DNA from: Candidatus Dojkabacteria bacterium
Lineage (GTDB): Bacteria > Patescibacteriota > Dojkabacteria > J137
Assembly (NCBI GenBank): GCA_003694175.1
Contig: RFKV01000107.1
Span: forward strand, 1-6,860
DNA length: 6,860 nt
Reading direction: 5' to 3'
A program made the translations under genes and the position numbers. Every line of letters starts with the position of its first letter. Within the stretch, counting starts at the first letter, position 1. The notes beneath the pieces are model-generated. The model did no database searches, had not been told where the DNA came from, and saw only the letters and a list, made by a program, of their open reading frames with translations. This document shows positions 1 to 6,768 of the stretch, piece by piece.

Positions 1-147
1 ACTTATTTTATTTTATTTTTACTAGTATTTTATATAAAAAGCACAATTAGACCACCTAAACAACCCTCAAGTATTGTAAGCCAAGCAGTAAAGAATTTCC
101 TTGTCCCGATAGTTCATTGCAAGCGAATGATCTAACTGGGATTATAA

Positions 148-314
148 AGTAACGTAAAGTTAACGAGCGAAAAGGAGTTAATTATTCGTAAAATTTTAGG
201 TTTCTCAATCAATCAATCAATGATTTGGAGCGAGATTCACAAGAACTTTCCCCAGGGCGGCTAGACCGCTCTGAGTTGACGCGAATGAATCAGAAGAAAC
301 TAACTTCGCTGTAG
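148..314 (+). pseudogene. Broken or phase-variable small ORF with TCAA repeats
   Basis: Product not recognised. Two long overlapping open frames cover this stretch. One runs from 148 to a TAG at 259-261 and begins SNVKLTSEKELIIRKILG. The other is open from 192 to the TAG at 312-314 and reads INDLERDSQELSPGRLD, then RSELTRMNQKKLTSL. They overlap across a tetranucleotide repeat (205-220), and adding one TCAA unit would fuse them into a single charged, probably helical protein. A single added C in the run at 250-253 would also restore a frame. No ATG, GTG or TTG start precedes the repeat in the first frame. AAGGAG at 172-177 lies 6 nt before an ATT (184), a very rare start. Protein-like segments continue leftward in other frames (about 61-149, for example SSIVSQAVKNFLVP then DSSLQANDLTGII), so the gene may have begun further upstream. 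The stop overlaps the ribosome-binding site of the next gene, as in an operon. Random open frames in AT-rich DNA remain an alternative. Confidence 0.35.
205..220 (+). repeat. Tetranucleotide repeat (TCAA)x4
   Basis: Four perfect tandem TCAA units lie inside the overlap of two open frames. Slipped-strand gain of one unit (4 nt) would shift the upstream frame into the downstream frame that ends at 312-314. Tetranucleotide tracts of this kind are known phase-variation switches in other bacteria. The array here is short, so switching would be slow if it occurs. Confidence 0.8.
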
Positions 315-317
315 GAG
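312..317 (+). promoter_or_regulatory. Ribosome-binding site deciding a TTG start
   Basis: TAGGAG lies 7 nt before the TTG at 325, with an all-T spacer. It is the best Shine-Dalgarno placement in the window and supports the TTG at 325 over later starts. It also contains the stop codon of the preceding frame, implying translational coupling. Confidence 0.6.
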
Positions 318-324
318 TTTTTTT

Positions 325-701
325 TTGTTTGAATACTTGTTTAAACAAGTTGAGATTGTCAGCGGAATTATATCTGAGTATACTCGAAACAACCCGAAAG
401 CGGAAAAATTAAATTTAGTGATGGAGGTTGTCGAGAATGACATCAAAAAAAATAAAATTTGTCTTTATCTGAATCTGATAAACATAAACAATTGAACGAG
501 AACGAAATTATTCAGGTAGTAGTAAGCTTAAAGTATTACATTGTACTCATGTTAAACATAGCTTCAATCCATCCGGATCTACTTAAATCTATAAAAGACG
601 CAATGGTCGATTATGAATCTAACTCGTTCAGGGAGTTATTCAACAAACTCAATGACTTACAAAAAAGACAATTGATTAACTATCTGAACAAAAGGTCCTA
701 G
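325..701 (+). pseudogene. Small helical protein gene split by a frameshift
   Basis: Product not recognised. Translation from TTG 325 gives FEYLFKQVEIVSG, then IISEYTRNNPKAEKLN and LVMEVVENDIKKNK, and this frame stops at TGA 493-495. A second frame, open from 456 to TAG 699-701, carries the rest and includes NENEIIQVVVSLKYYIVLM and FRELFNKLNDLQKRQLINYL. One extra base between about 454 and 492, for example in the AAAA run at 454-457, would join them into a protein of about 125 residues that looks wholly alpha-helical. The A8 tract at 445-452 cannot be the slippage site, because any shift there meets the TAA at 453. The second half alone could start at TTG 459, but no Shine-Dalgarno is placed for it, so a frameshifted single gene is the better reading. 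A mutation or a sequencing indel would look the same. Two overlapping genes are the alternative. Confidence 0.5.
335..350. repeat. 16-bp perfect palindrome
   Basis: ACTTGTTTAAACAAGT is a perfect 16-bp palindrome beginning 8 nt after the first base of the TTG start at 325. It could be a protein-binding operator or form an RNA hairpin over the first codons. Chance is also possible in AT-rich DNA. Confidence 0.6.
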
Positions 702-889
702 AGCATAAATGAATTTCTTGCTTTTTTGTGGTTGCTAAGCATACTTGGAAAAGATAGCGTAATTGATGCCAAAAGTTTTAAGATGAACACTACAGTGGAG
801 GTTACCTCTCGGACATAGCCACTAGTCCTCTCTTTGAAAGATTACCGGCTAATAATAGTATTTTGGCTGGAATTACCCAAAAAACGTAG
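702..889 (+). pseudogene. Possible degraded ORF with hydrophobic N-terminus
   Basis: Product not recognised; weak call. ATG 709 starts MNFLLF in one frame. The adjacent frame, open from 702 to TAG 816-818, continues with FLWLLSILGKDSVIDAKSF, resembling a signal peptide or membrane segment. A third frame, open from 782 to TAG 887-889, reads DEHYSGGYLSDIATSPLF and then ERLPANNSILAGITQKT. Single missing bases near 722-727 and 780 would join all three. The candidate follows the preceding gene by only a few bases, as an operon member would. Against it, the opposite strand at about 890-985 also has protein-like segments, and stretches of 30-40 open codons arise by chance in such DNA. Confidence 0.22.
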
Positions 890-987
890 GTAGTTTGCGT
901 CTATCCCTCTGTTAGGTTATATCCACATCTAAGCTATTCGGTAATATTGGGTTTTCTATGTTTAGTTCGAAAGCAGAGCTACGAGGT

Positions 988-1818
988 TTACTGCTCAAAT
1001 ACTACAGCCGACCATGGTTGTGGTTCAAAAGGATGGATTATGTCTGGTTTGCCATTTGAACTGTTAGCTTCACCCCCTTTAGATAAAAGAATAAATAGAA
1101 TTAATGAAACTCCTGCAATTAACTTTAAAAGTTTTATCTTTGGATTTAGAGATAAATTCTTTTTAATTTCCTCAAACATACACAGCCATGCACTTTGAAT
1201 AAACTCATCCCGTGACAAATTAAAACCTAGATTGTGTAATGAATTTTGAATTGCTTCACCTATGTTCGTAATAATTTCATTTAATGTTTTCAAATCATCT
1301 CTACTCTGCAATTCATCATAAGATGAAGTGACTTTATTAATTAAAGCATTTAGAAAAAAGCATGCCAAGTAAAGCTTTTGCACTCTGTTATCACCTTCAA
1401 TTCTATGAATATAAGAAGTAACATTAGGCTCAAAATTTGAATCTGAATTACTCCCTATCTGAGATATCAAAGTATCCAACAACTGAATCGCATCAGTTAG
1501 CAGGCTTGTATACTCTACTACTCCACGCGCATTAGCTGTACGCAAAGCTCTTTTAAGTTTTTCTGCAAAGCCCAATACACCAACCTGAGACTCCGGAGAC
1601 TTATGACTAGTAATTATGTCTAGTTTTATCTCGCCTAACAAAATCTCAGTCAATCCAGAAATTAACTGTCTAAAGTCTAAATTATCCCCTCTATTTGCTT
1701 CATACAAATCCAATATTTGCTTAAGTTGTTCATGAACTGGTACTGGTAGTCTATCAGTTGTTTGCGAACCCTGATCTTTACCACCATCTATTAACTTACG
1801 GCCATTAAACGGATTCAT
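988..1818 (-). CDS. Hypothetical protein with one C-terminal membrane segment
   Basis: I recognise no family. From ATG 1818 the protein has 276 residues (residues 8-283 if TTG 1839 is used instead). Numbered from the TTG, a polar, probably alpha-helical region spans about 35-230, with no cysteine cluster or recognisable nucleotide-binding or catalytic motif. A single hydrophobic segment follows at about 237-253 (LLKLIAGVSLILFILL), preceded by lysines, and a polar tail of about 30 residues ends in SAVVFEQ. The positive-inside rule suggests a cytoplasmic N-terminal domain, a membrane anchor and a short external tail. Neither start has a Shine-Dalgarno. I prefer the ATG because the promoter at 1849-1877 places transcription start near 1842, which would leave the TTG almost leaderless. 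The gene is alone on its strand, and the plus-strand fragments converge on its 3' end. No strong terminator is visible after its TAA. Confidence 0.8.
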   Translation of the reverse strand: MNPFNGRKLIDGGKDQGSQTTDRLPVPVHEQLKQILDLYEANRGDNLDFRQLISGLTEILLGEIKLDIITSHKSPESQVGVLGFAEKLKRALRTANARGVVEYTSLLTDAIQLLDTLISQIGSNSDSNFEPNVTSYIHRIEGDNRVQKLYLACFFLNALINKVTSSYDELQSRDDLKTLNEIITNIGEAIQNSLHNLGFNLSRDEFIQSAWLCMFEEIKKNLSLNPKIKLLKLIAGVSLILFILLSKGGEANSSNGKPDIIHPFEPQPWSAVVFEQ

Positions 1819-1848
1819 CACGACCAAACTAACAAACAAACGTGTTGT

Positions 1849-1877
1849 ATTTTACTAAAAAAAACTAAAAAAATCAA
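1849..1877 (-). promoter_or_regulatory. Sigma70-type promoter for the membrane-anchored protein
   Basis: On the minus strand, TTGATT (1877-1872) and TAAAAT (1854-1849) are separated by exactly 17 bp, and the spacer is T-rich. Each hexamer departs from consensus by one or two bases. Transcription would start near 1842, about 24 nt before the ATG at 1818. A 10-bp inverted repeat (1832-1841 and 1948-1957, of the TTTG/CAAA type) flanks it. Confidence 0.55.
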
Positions 1878-3170
1878 TAACTGCAATTTTCAATGGCTTA
1901 ATTTAAAATCCCCAATATCCTTCATTTCGTCACTCAATAATACTTTTGTTTGTTTGTGGATATTAAGCAACTTTTAAATAAACAAAAATATTAATTTACA
2001 ACTCTTAGTTGAACAAGGAAATAATTTTCTTAATAAATTCCAAGTTTTAAGTTCCAAGCAAATTATCATGTAAAAAATATATAATTTAGATCCCATAGTA
2101 TAATTTAGTGTTGGACTTTCGATACTGCAAAGATAACATTTAATAATAAAGAAATTTACCAAACAAAATAAATTACTAGCCAAGTATGAGACTAACAGCC
2201 GGATATTTTTTAATATCTAAATCGTTTAAAACTCTTGCCATTATTGTTTCGATCAAAAATTATCATTGCTTTAGTTGTCTACTGAGATATATTACACTTA
2301 GTTAATGTTGTTTACATTTTTCAAAGTGGCTTAGTTAGAGATAACCAGACACTTTTGTAATTCTTTCTTGTTGGGATGATACCTAAACATTCCACCCAAC
2401 GTCAGGACACTAAGCAATTTAATCAACGAAATGAAAATTTATCACAGCCAAATCAAAAGCTTAAATAATTCGTAAGTCATTCCATTTATATCTACAATCT
2501 AATTATTCTCTTCATGGAACTTGTTTTTACTCAAATGATCAAATAATCCACACAACTAAATCAACGAGAATGCGAAGAAATTATAAGACATCGCTAACTA
2601 TCTAAATCCTAAAATTTGTAAATGAAAAAAGACTAATTAACTCTTAAATGTAGCAGACTTTTGTCCTCCGATTATACAAAGTCTAATTTGGTTAGTTTAT
2701 AGACTAAATATCCAACTGATTGTATCAGGTCTAAAACTGCTATTTCAAAGTTTTACTACATTGATAAACAACAAACAAAGTTAAACTAATTAATCGTTAG
2801 AATATTTAATAAATTCTAATCCCAGAGTACTTCATGTATCGGAATACGTAATCAAAGGATTGGACTACTTATTAAGAAATTTCTGCAATTTGATAAATAA
2901 CAATTTGTTTTTATCAAGTTCTCATTCTTTTTTTGCTTAGTTTCAAATTCACTGGACCTGTTACCCAGTGTGATCTACCTTGTGATATATGCAACTCCTG
3001 TTGTGCAAACACTAGATAAAATCTATCTGCAAAAAACATTAATACTCATTTCAAAAAGATCCCCAAAATTTCCCGATCGTTTCAAAATATATGTTCACCT
3101 CACATTCACCGTTTGTGACTGTAGGTTTGGAACCTTAAATTTGAGGAAATAAACTAAAATATAATATTAC
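1878..3170. other. Long AT-rich region without a convincing gene
   Basis: About 1.3 kb with frequent stops in all six frames; some 60-base lines fall below 20% G+C (for example 2761-2820). No tRNA or rRNA is seen. Local structure includes imperfect hairpins at 2655-2684 (AGACTTT paired with AAAGTCT), 2716-2728 (CTGAT, loop TGT, ATCAG), 2891-2916 (12-bp stem with one bulge) and 2950-2970 (CACTGG paired with CCAGTG). None has a T-tract placed as in a standard intrinsic terminator. The part next to murG (about 2914-3164) is less AT-rich and has protein-like minus-strand segments. The region may be decayed coding DNA, a regulatory spacer or an unrecognised RNA. Confidence 0.6.
2914..3039 (-). pseudogene. 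Small ORF or gene remnant downstream of murG
   Basis: Product not recognised. ATG 3039 to TGA 2914 encodes 41 residues including FADRFYLVFAQQELHISQ and GRSHWVTGPVNLKLSKKR, a balanced composition unlike the surrounding AT-rich DNA. Further protein-like pieces lie just upstream on the same strand in other frames: EVNIYFETIGKFW, then DLFEMSINVF. Removing one G near 3061-3064 and one T near 3031-3036 (minus-strand bases) would join them. This suggests the decayed end of a gene that once followed murG, but the start has no Shine-Dalgarno. A plus-strand frame (2970-3152) overlaps it and looks weaker. Chance cannot be excluded. Confidence 0.25.
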
Positions 3171-4340
3171 TTAATCCATGACCACCTCTTCAAAAATCCT
3201 TCTTGATGCATCTAGTATTAATGACTCCTTGGATTTCTTAACCACAACATCTGCAGGTAGATCCGTCCAAAACTTACCAGCTAAGAGCTGCTTCTTAGCA
3301 AAAATCAGATTCTGATAGAGTAAATCGCTGCTTAAAGTCTCATTTTGTTCCAGAATCTTTGCTAGTCCTATCTGTTGAGCAAACTCAGCATTTTTCTGCT
3401 GCTCGTTTTTCAATGACCAAGGTATGGGTATGAGTATACACATTTTTCCTAATACTAGAAACTCATAGACACTATTTGCTCCAGCCCTTGATACTATTAC
3501 TGAAGATTTATTCAATGCCTCTCCTATTTCATCCCTACCAATATAATCTCTAACAACATACCTAATCTGCTTCTCAGCTGGTAGTCTCTTCTGAATATCC
3601 AAAGCTTTTAAATAGTCACCTGTCACTGTACTATTTCCTGTTTGATGAATCACATTAAAGTTATCCAAAATCAAAATTAGCTTATCAAAAATCAGTTTAT
3701 TAATTACATTTGATCCTTGATTCCCACCAGTTACAAGCAAAATAGGTTTTGACTCATCAAAATCTTTCGTTAATGTGTTTGACTTAATAATAAACACTTC
3801 TTTTCGGATTGGATTACCTGTCAGTATCCACTTTTTACCTCTTTTTGGTGTTGTTGGCCAGGAGACAAAAACTTTCTTCGCCAAAATCGAAATAAAATTA
3901 TTAGCAAATCCTGAAACTACTGTTTGTTCATGTGTGTACACAGGTATAAAAAGCATTCTTGCAGCAATCGCCACTGGCACAGCCAAAAAACCACCAAAAG
4001 ACAAAACCACAGACGGTCTACTTCTCATAAAAAATATTAATACTTTCAAGCAAGCAAAAACTACCTTTAATAGGTTAAAAACTAAGAACAAAATCCATAA
4101 CCCTCCACCTTCTTTTTGAAGTTTTCCAGAATCAAGAACATAATGAAATATCGAGGGATCCTGGCTAATTGTTTGATATTCAACTGAAGGGACTTTATTA
4201 CCCTTTTGGTTGTACTTTTGCCCTATCCAAACAAAGTTTGAAAAACCATTTTTTTTGAACTCTGAAAGCACAGCAATAGCAGGGGACATATGTCCACCTA
4301 CAATCACTAGTTTGGATTTTGGATTTAATCTATTCTTCAC
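3171..4340 (-). CDS. murG: MurG-like lipid II synthase (GlcNAc transferase)
   Basis: MurG transfers GlcNAc from UDP-GlcNAc to lipid I at the inner face of the membrane, making the peptidoglycan precursor lipid II. The 389 residues are slightly longer than the usual 350-360. It is a two-domain GT-B enzyme. The N-terminal acceptor domain has the glycine loop VGGHMSPA (14-21; His17 matches the conserved MurG histidine), a long hydrophobic membrane-facing stretch (80-104), SFGG (114-117) and HEQ (137-139). The C-terminal UDP-GlcNAc domain has GGNQGS (205-210), SRAGANSVYE (284-293; Glu293 matches the sugar-nucleotide-binding glutamate) and EQQKNAEF (313-320). The glycine loop lacks the usual threonine (TGGH is replaced by VGGH). 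The start is GTG, 11 nt inside the 3' end of the upstream gene, with only a weak purine-rich site, so translation is probably coupled. A related GT-B glycosyltransferase is the unlikely alternative. Confidence 0.9.
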   Translation of the reverse strand: MKNRLNPKSKLVIVGGHMSPAIAVLSEFKKNGFSNFVWIGQKYNQKGNKVPSVEYQTISQDPSIFHYVLDSGKLQKEGGGLWILFLVFNLLKVVFACLKVLIFFMRSRPSVVLSFGGFLAVPVAIAARMLFIPVYTHEQTVVSGFANNFISILAKKVFVSWPTTPKRGKKWILTGNPIRKEVFIIKSNTLTKDFDESKPILLVTGGNQGSNVINKLIFDKLILILDNFNVIHQTGNSTVTGDYLKALDIQKRLPAEKQIRYVVRDYIGRDEIGEALNKSSVIVSRAGANSVYEFLVLGKMCILIPIPWSLKNEQQKNAEFAQQIGLAKILEQNETLSSDLLYQNLIFAKKQLLAGKFWTDLPADVVVKKSKESLILDASRRIFEEVVMD

Positions 4341-6768
4341 TGTATTTTTCTTTCTTTTTTCTTGATCTAAGGAAATAAGCTAAAACACCGACAGAAGCTA
4401 TTATACCTGCCATAATAAAACCAGAACCATTAACAACCCAAAACCTGCTACCTTGATCAATGAGAATAAAATCGGGAGCTTTAGTCTTGCCTATTATCTC
4501 CGAGATATTTATACTTGCCTTAGAAAGCCACTCTATACAAGCAGACAATACTGAAGATAACCCTAGTACAAAAGGTGAATCTGCACCACCGAGAAGTCTT
4601 ACGAATTCATCAGAAATGAATTCAGCATCGGAAAACGCAACAATTTTTCCGGCATTATCATTTTCGTAACTAACTCCTATGTATCTAGTTTCATAGTTCT
4701 TATCTTCTGTATAAGCTTGATTATTAATATCTTCTTTATAGGTCTGATTATTATACTTTGAGATTTCAGTTATTGATTTTGCTTTGGTTGAAGTTACATA
4801 AATTGGTTTAATTTTTTCATTCCCCAAATCAAGTTTAAACGAAGAAGGCAAACGTAAAGTCACCTTACTTCCTATTTTCAGATTTTGCTTAGCAAAATCT
4901 GTTGGAATAATAATCGGGAACTCTGGCAAAGGTTGAATAAAAAAATCACGATAAATGTATTGGCTGCTTAGGTAATCTAGCACAAAATCAGTGTTTAGTT
5001 CTATACCAAAATCTTTAAATAGATCTAAGTTTGCGCCTTGATTTAACGATAAACCAGTCTGATCTGAGTAAATTACTGGGTCAAAAAAAATCAATACGGA
5101 TCCCCCACTTCTAACATACTCCCTAAGCTTGTTTTTCATACCATCACCGAAATCCTCAGATGGACCAACTATAATCAAACTAGAAAACTTACTTAAATCA
5201 GTATTTTCATCAATCACTAAGTCCGTAAACTCAAAAAAATCACTTAAAACAAAAGGAATTTGAGTAAAACCTGACTTGTAGTTTGCCAACACTTTGTTCT
5301 CAACTATACCAACAACAGGTCGTTCAATCTTAGCAATTTGCATTATACTTCTGGTTATTCTGAACTCAAGGTTTGACACGTCCTGCGATAAGTTAAAACC
5401 ATTTTTTGTACCATCATATTCAAAACCAATTCCAACAATTATGGCCTTGGTTTCTATAGATCCGAAATTGGTAACTATAGAATTTTGTGGAAATACGTTG
5501 TACTGCGACGCTTCAGTTTGTTTTGATTGATCACTTAAATCAAAATCAACAAAACTTAAATTTACCTTACCTGGATTATTTGCCTTGTAGTCTCTCAGTA
5601 AGTTGCTTGCCCTAACAACTAACGGTTGAAGTTCTAATGGAACGTTGTTTGATACAAAAAATGTAATTGAAATAGGTTTTTGTAGTTTGGACAACACGAG
5701 AGATGTTTGAAGTGATAACGTATATAGCTTTTGACTCGTTAGATCTAATCTCAAATTAAGAAAAGGGGTGAGATAGGCAGTTGATATAAAAACGGCAAGG
5801 AAAACAATTGATATTCCGGCAATTTTAGTGAAAGATTTACTTGAGCTTGGGTACCTCCATGAAGCAACAACAAGTCTCGTAACTACCACAAAAAGTAAAG
5901 AGAACGATAAAAAGTAAGCAATATCTGAAATATCAAAAATTCCTCGGGAAACAGACTGGTATCTAGCCAGAGGGCTCAACCAGTAAAATACTTGTTGTAG
6001 CCTTAGAGGCACAACTGTCAAAATCGGTGATCCAATTAACATCAAGATAGATATTGTGACAATTGTTGAAACAAACGAAATTATTTCACTTTTGAAAAGA
6101 GATGATAAACACACTCCTACGCTAACAAAAGCAACTGCAATTAGAATTGAACCCAAGTATTGAGTAAATAATTGGCCAGAATCAAGAGAACCAAAAGAAC
6201 TTAGAATGAAAACTTTAGGTAAAGTAAGCAGGATTAGAACAGTTACAAATATAGACAAACTTAATACTTTGCCTAGTACGTATTCAAACTCTGTTATTGG
6301 TTGAGTTAGAATATACTCAATGTTGCCATTTTGCCTTTCCTTTGAAACCGATGACATTGTAATAGCCGGAACAATAACGATTAACGCCAATGCTATTGAG
6401 CTAAAAAGATTAGTTAAATCTGTCGTCGGAGCAGACATGTAGACGTATACATTGTAGAAGAGAAGAAAACAGATAAACAAAAATAAACCCGCAACTCCAT
6501 AACTTACAGGATTGTAGAATAACGACCTCAACTCTTTCTTAACTAGTACAAAAACTTTAGATGGCCTAAAATATAAGAAAACAAACATATTTCGAAGCTT
6601 TCCTAGAGATTCAAACACCAATTCATAAATCTTTAAAAACCTCCTAAACCTCAACTTCGGAATTCTAACTACTAAAATCCCAGTTTTTAAAAACTTAGGT
6701 TTAAAATTTTTAATCCTCAAGATCTTTGATTTAAATCTCAATGCAAAAGCCTTGCTTAATCTACTCAA
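4330..6768 (-). CDS. Fused GldF-like ABC permease and GldG-like domain
   Basis: This is the membrane component of an ABC-2 type exporter of the GldFG kind; its substrate is unknown. Residues about 71-305 form the permease: the amphipathic entry VKKELRSLFYNPVSYG (76-91) and six membrane segments near 92-112, 121-140, 165-190, 203-224, 229-253 and 283-303, with the family motif KERQNGNIEYILTQPI (143-158). A seventh segment (315-335) leads into the GldG-type auxiliary domain. That domain carries the hallmark LRLDLTSQKLYTLS (339-352), a Rossmann-like sector with LIIVGP (531-536) and RSGGSVLIFFDP (553-564), GKIVAFSDAEF (707-717), and a final membrane segment (780-800) with a basic tail. In Bacteroidetes GldF and GldG are separate proteins; here they are one chain of 812 residues. 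The TTG start gives a 4-nt overlap with the upstream stop but adds about 60 very basic residues. ATG 6588 (Met61), with AGGA at 6601-6604, is a credible alternative. A 27-bp tandem duplication lies at 4702-4755. Confidence 0.88.
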   Translation of the reverse strand: MSRLSKAFALRFKSKILRIKNFKPKFLKTGILVVRIPKLRFRRFLKIYELVFESLGKLRNMFVFLYFRPSKVFVLVKKELRSLFYNPVSYGVAGLFLFICFLLFYNVYVYMSAPTTDLTNLFSSIALALIVIVPAITMSSVSKERQNGNIEYILTQPITEFEYVLGKVLSLSIFVTVLILLTLPKVFILSSFGSLDSGQLFTQYLGSILIAVAFVSVGVCLSSLFKSEIISFVSTIVTISILMLIGSPILTVVPLRLQQVFYWLSPLARYQSVSRGIFDISDIAYFLSFSLLFVVVTRLVVASWRYPSSSKSFTKIAGISIVFLAVFISTAYLTPFLNLRLDLTSQKLYTLSLQTSLVLSKLQKPISITFFVSNNVPLELQPLVVRASNLLRDYKANNPGKVNLSFVDFDLSDQSKQTEASQYNVFPQNSIVTNFGSIETKAIIVGIGFEYDGTKNGFNLSQDVSNLEFRITRSIMQIAKIERPVVGIVENKVLANYKSGFTQIPFVLSDFFEFTDLVIDENTDLSKFSSLIIVGPSEDFGDGMKNKLREYVRSGGSVLIFFDPVIYSDQTGLSLNQGANLDLFKDFGIELNTDFVLDYLSSQYIYRDFFIQPLPEFPIIIPTDFAKQNLKIGSKVTLRLPSSFKLDLGNEKIKPIYVTSTKAKSITEISKYNNQTYKEDINNQAYTEDKNYETRYIGVSYENDNAGKIVAFSDAEFISDEFVRLLGGADSPFVLGLSSVLSACIEWLSKASINISEIIGKTKAPDFILIDQGSRFWVVNGSGFIMAGIIASVGVLAYFLRSRKKKEKYSEE
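4702..4755 (-). repeat. Imperfect 27-bp in-frame tandem duplication
   Basis: Two 27-bp units (4702-4728 and 4729-4755) match at about 21 of 27 positions. In the protein they encode NNQAYTEDK and NNQTYKEDI, adjacent 9-residue copies in a polar loop of the GldG-like domain (about residues 673-690). Being a multiple of three, the duplication keeps the frame. Confidence 0.75.

Noticed and set aside
299..326. Intrinsic terminator suggested by the long T-tract after AAACT...AGTTT
   Set aside because: The stem is only five weak base pairs; the tract is better explained as the spacer between TAGGAG and the TTG start at 325.
972..995. Possible terminator after the gene at 988-1818 (AGCAG/CTGCT stem)
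   Set aside because: Five-base-pair stem with a long loop, overlapping the stop codon, followed by only three T on the minus strand.
947..1198. Plus-strand ORF of 83 codons
   Set aside because: It lies mostly antisense to the 3' part of the minus-strand gene at 988-1818, has no ribosome-binding site, and shows no family features.
1974..2183. Minus-strand ORF of 69 codons
   Set aside because: TTG start without Shine-Dalgarno; Phe-, Leu-, Ile- and Cys-rich composition typical of chance frames in AT-rich DNA.
917..2553. DnaA-box-like sites (ATATCCACA near 917-927, its inverse near 1954-1962, TAATCCACA near 2543-2552)
   Set aside because: Each has one mismatch to TTATCCACA, they are widely spaced, and no dnaA or dnaN gene is present; about this many are expected by chance.
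2891..2934. Hairpin followed by a T7 tract as an intrinsic terminator
   Set aside because: The T-tract begins about 12 nt after the stem, and no confirmed plus-strand gene ends just before it.
2970..3152. Plus-strand ORF of 60 codons starting GTG
   Set aside because: No Shine-Dalgarno, and the opposite strand gives a more protein-like reading.
3775..4119. Plus-strand ORF of 114 codons
   Set aside because: Antisense shadow of murG, whose motifs establish the minus strand.
4460..5530. Two plus-strand ORFs (4460-4669 and 5294-5530)
   Set aside because: Antisense shadows of the GldF/GldG fusion gene.
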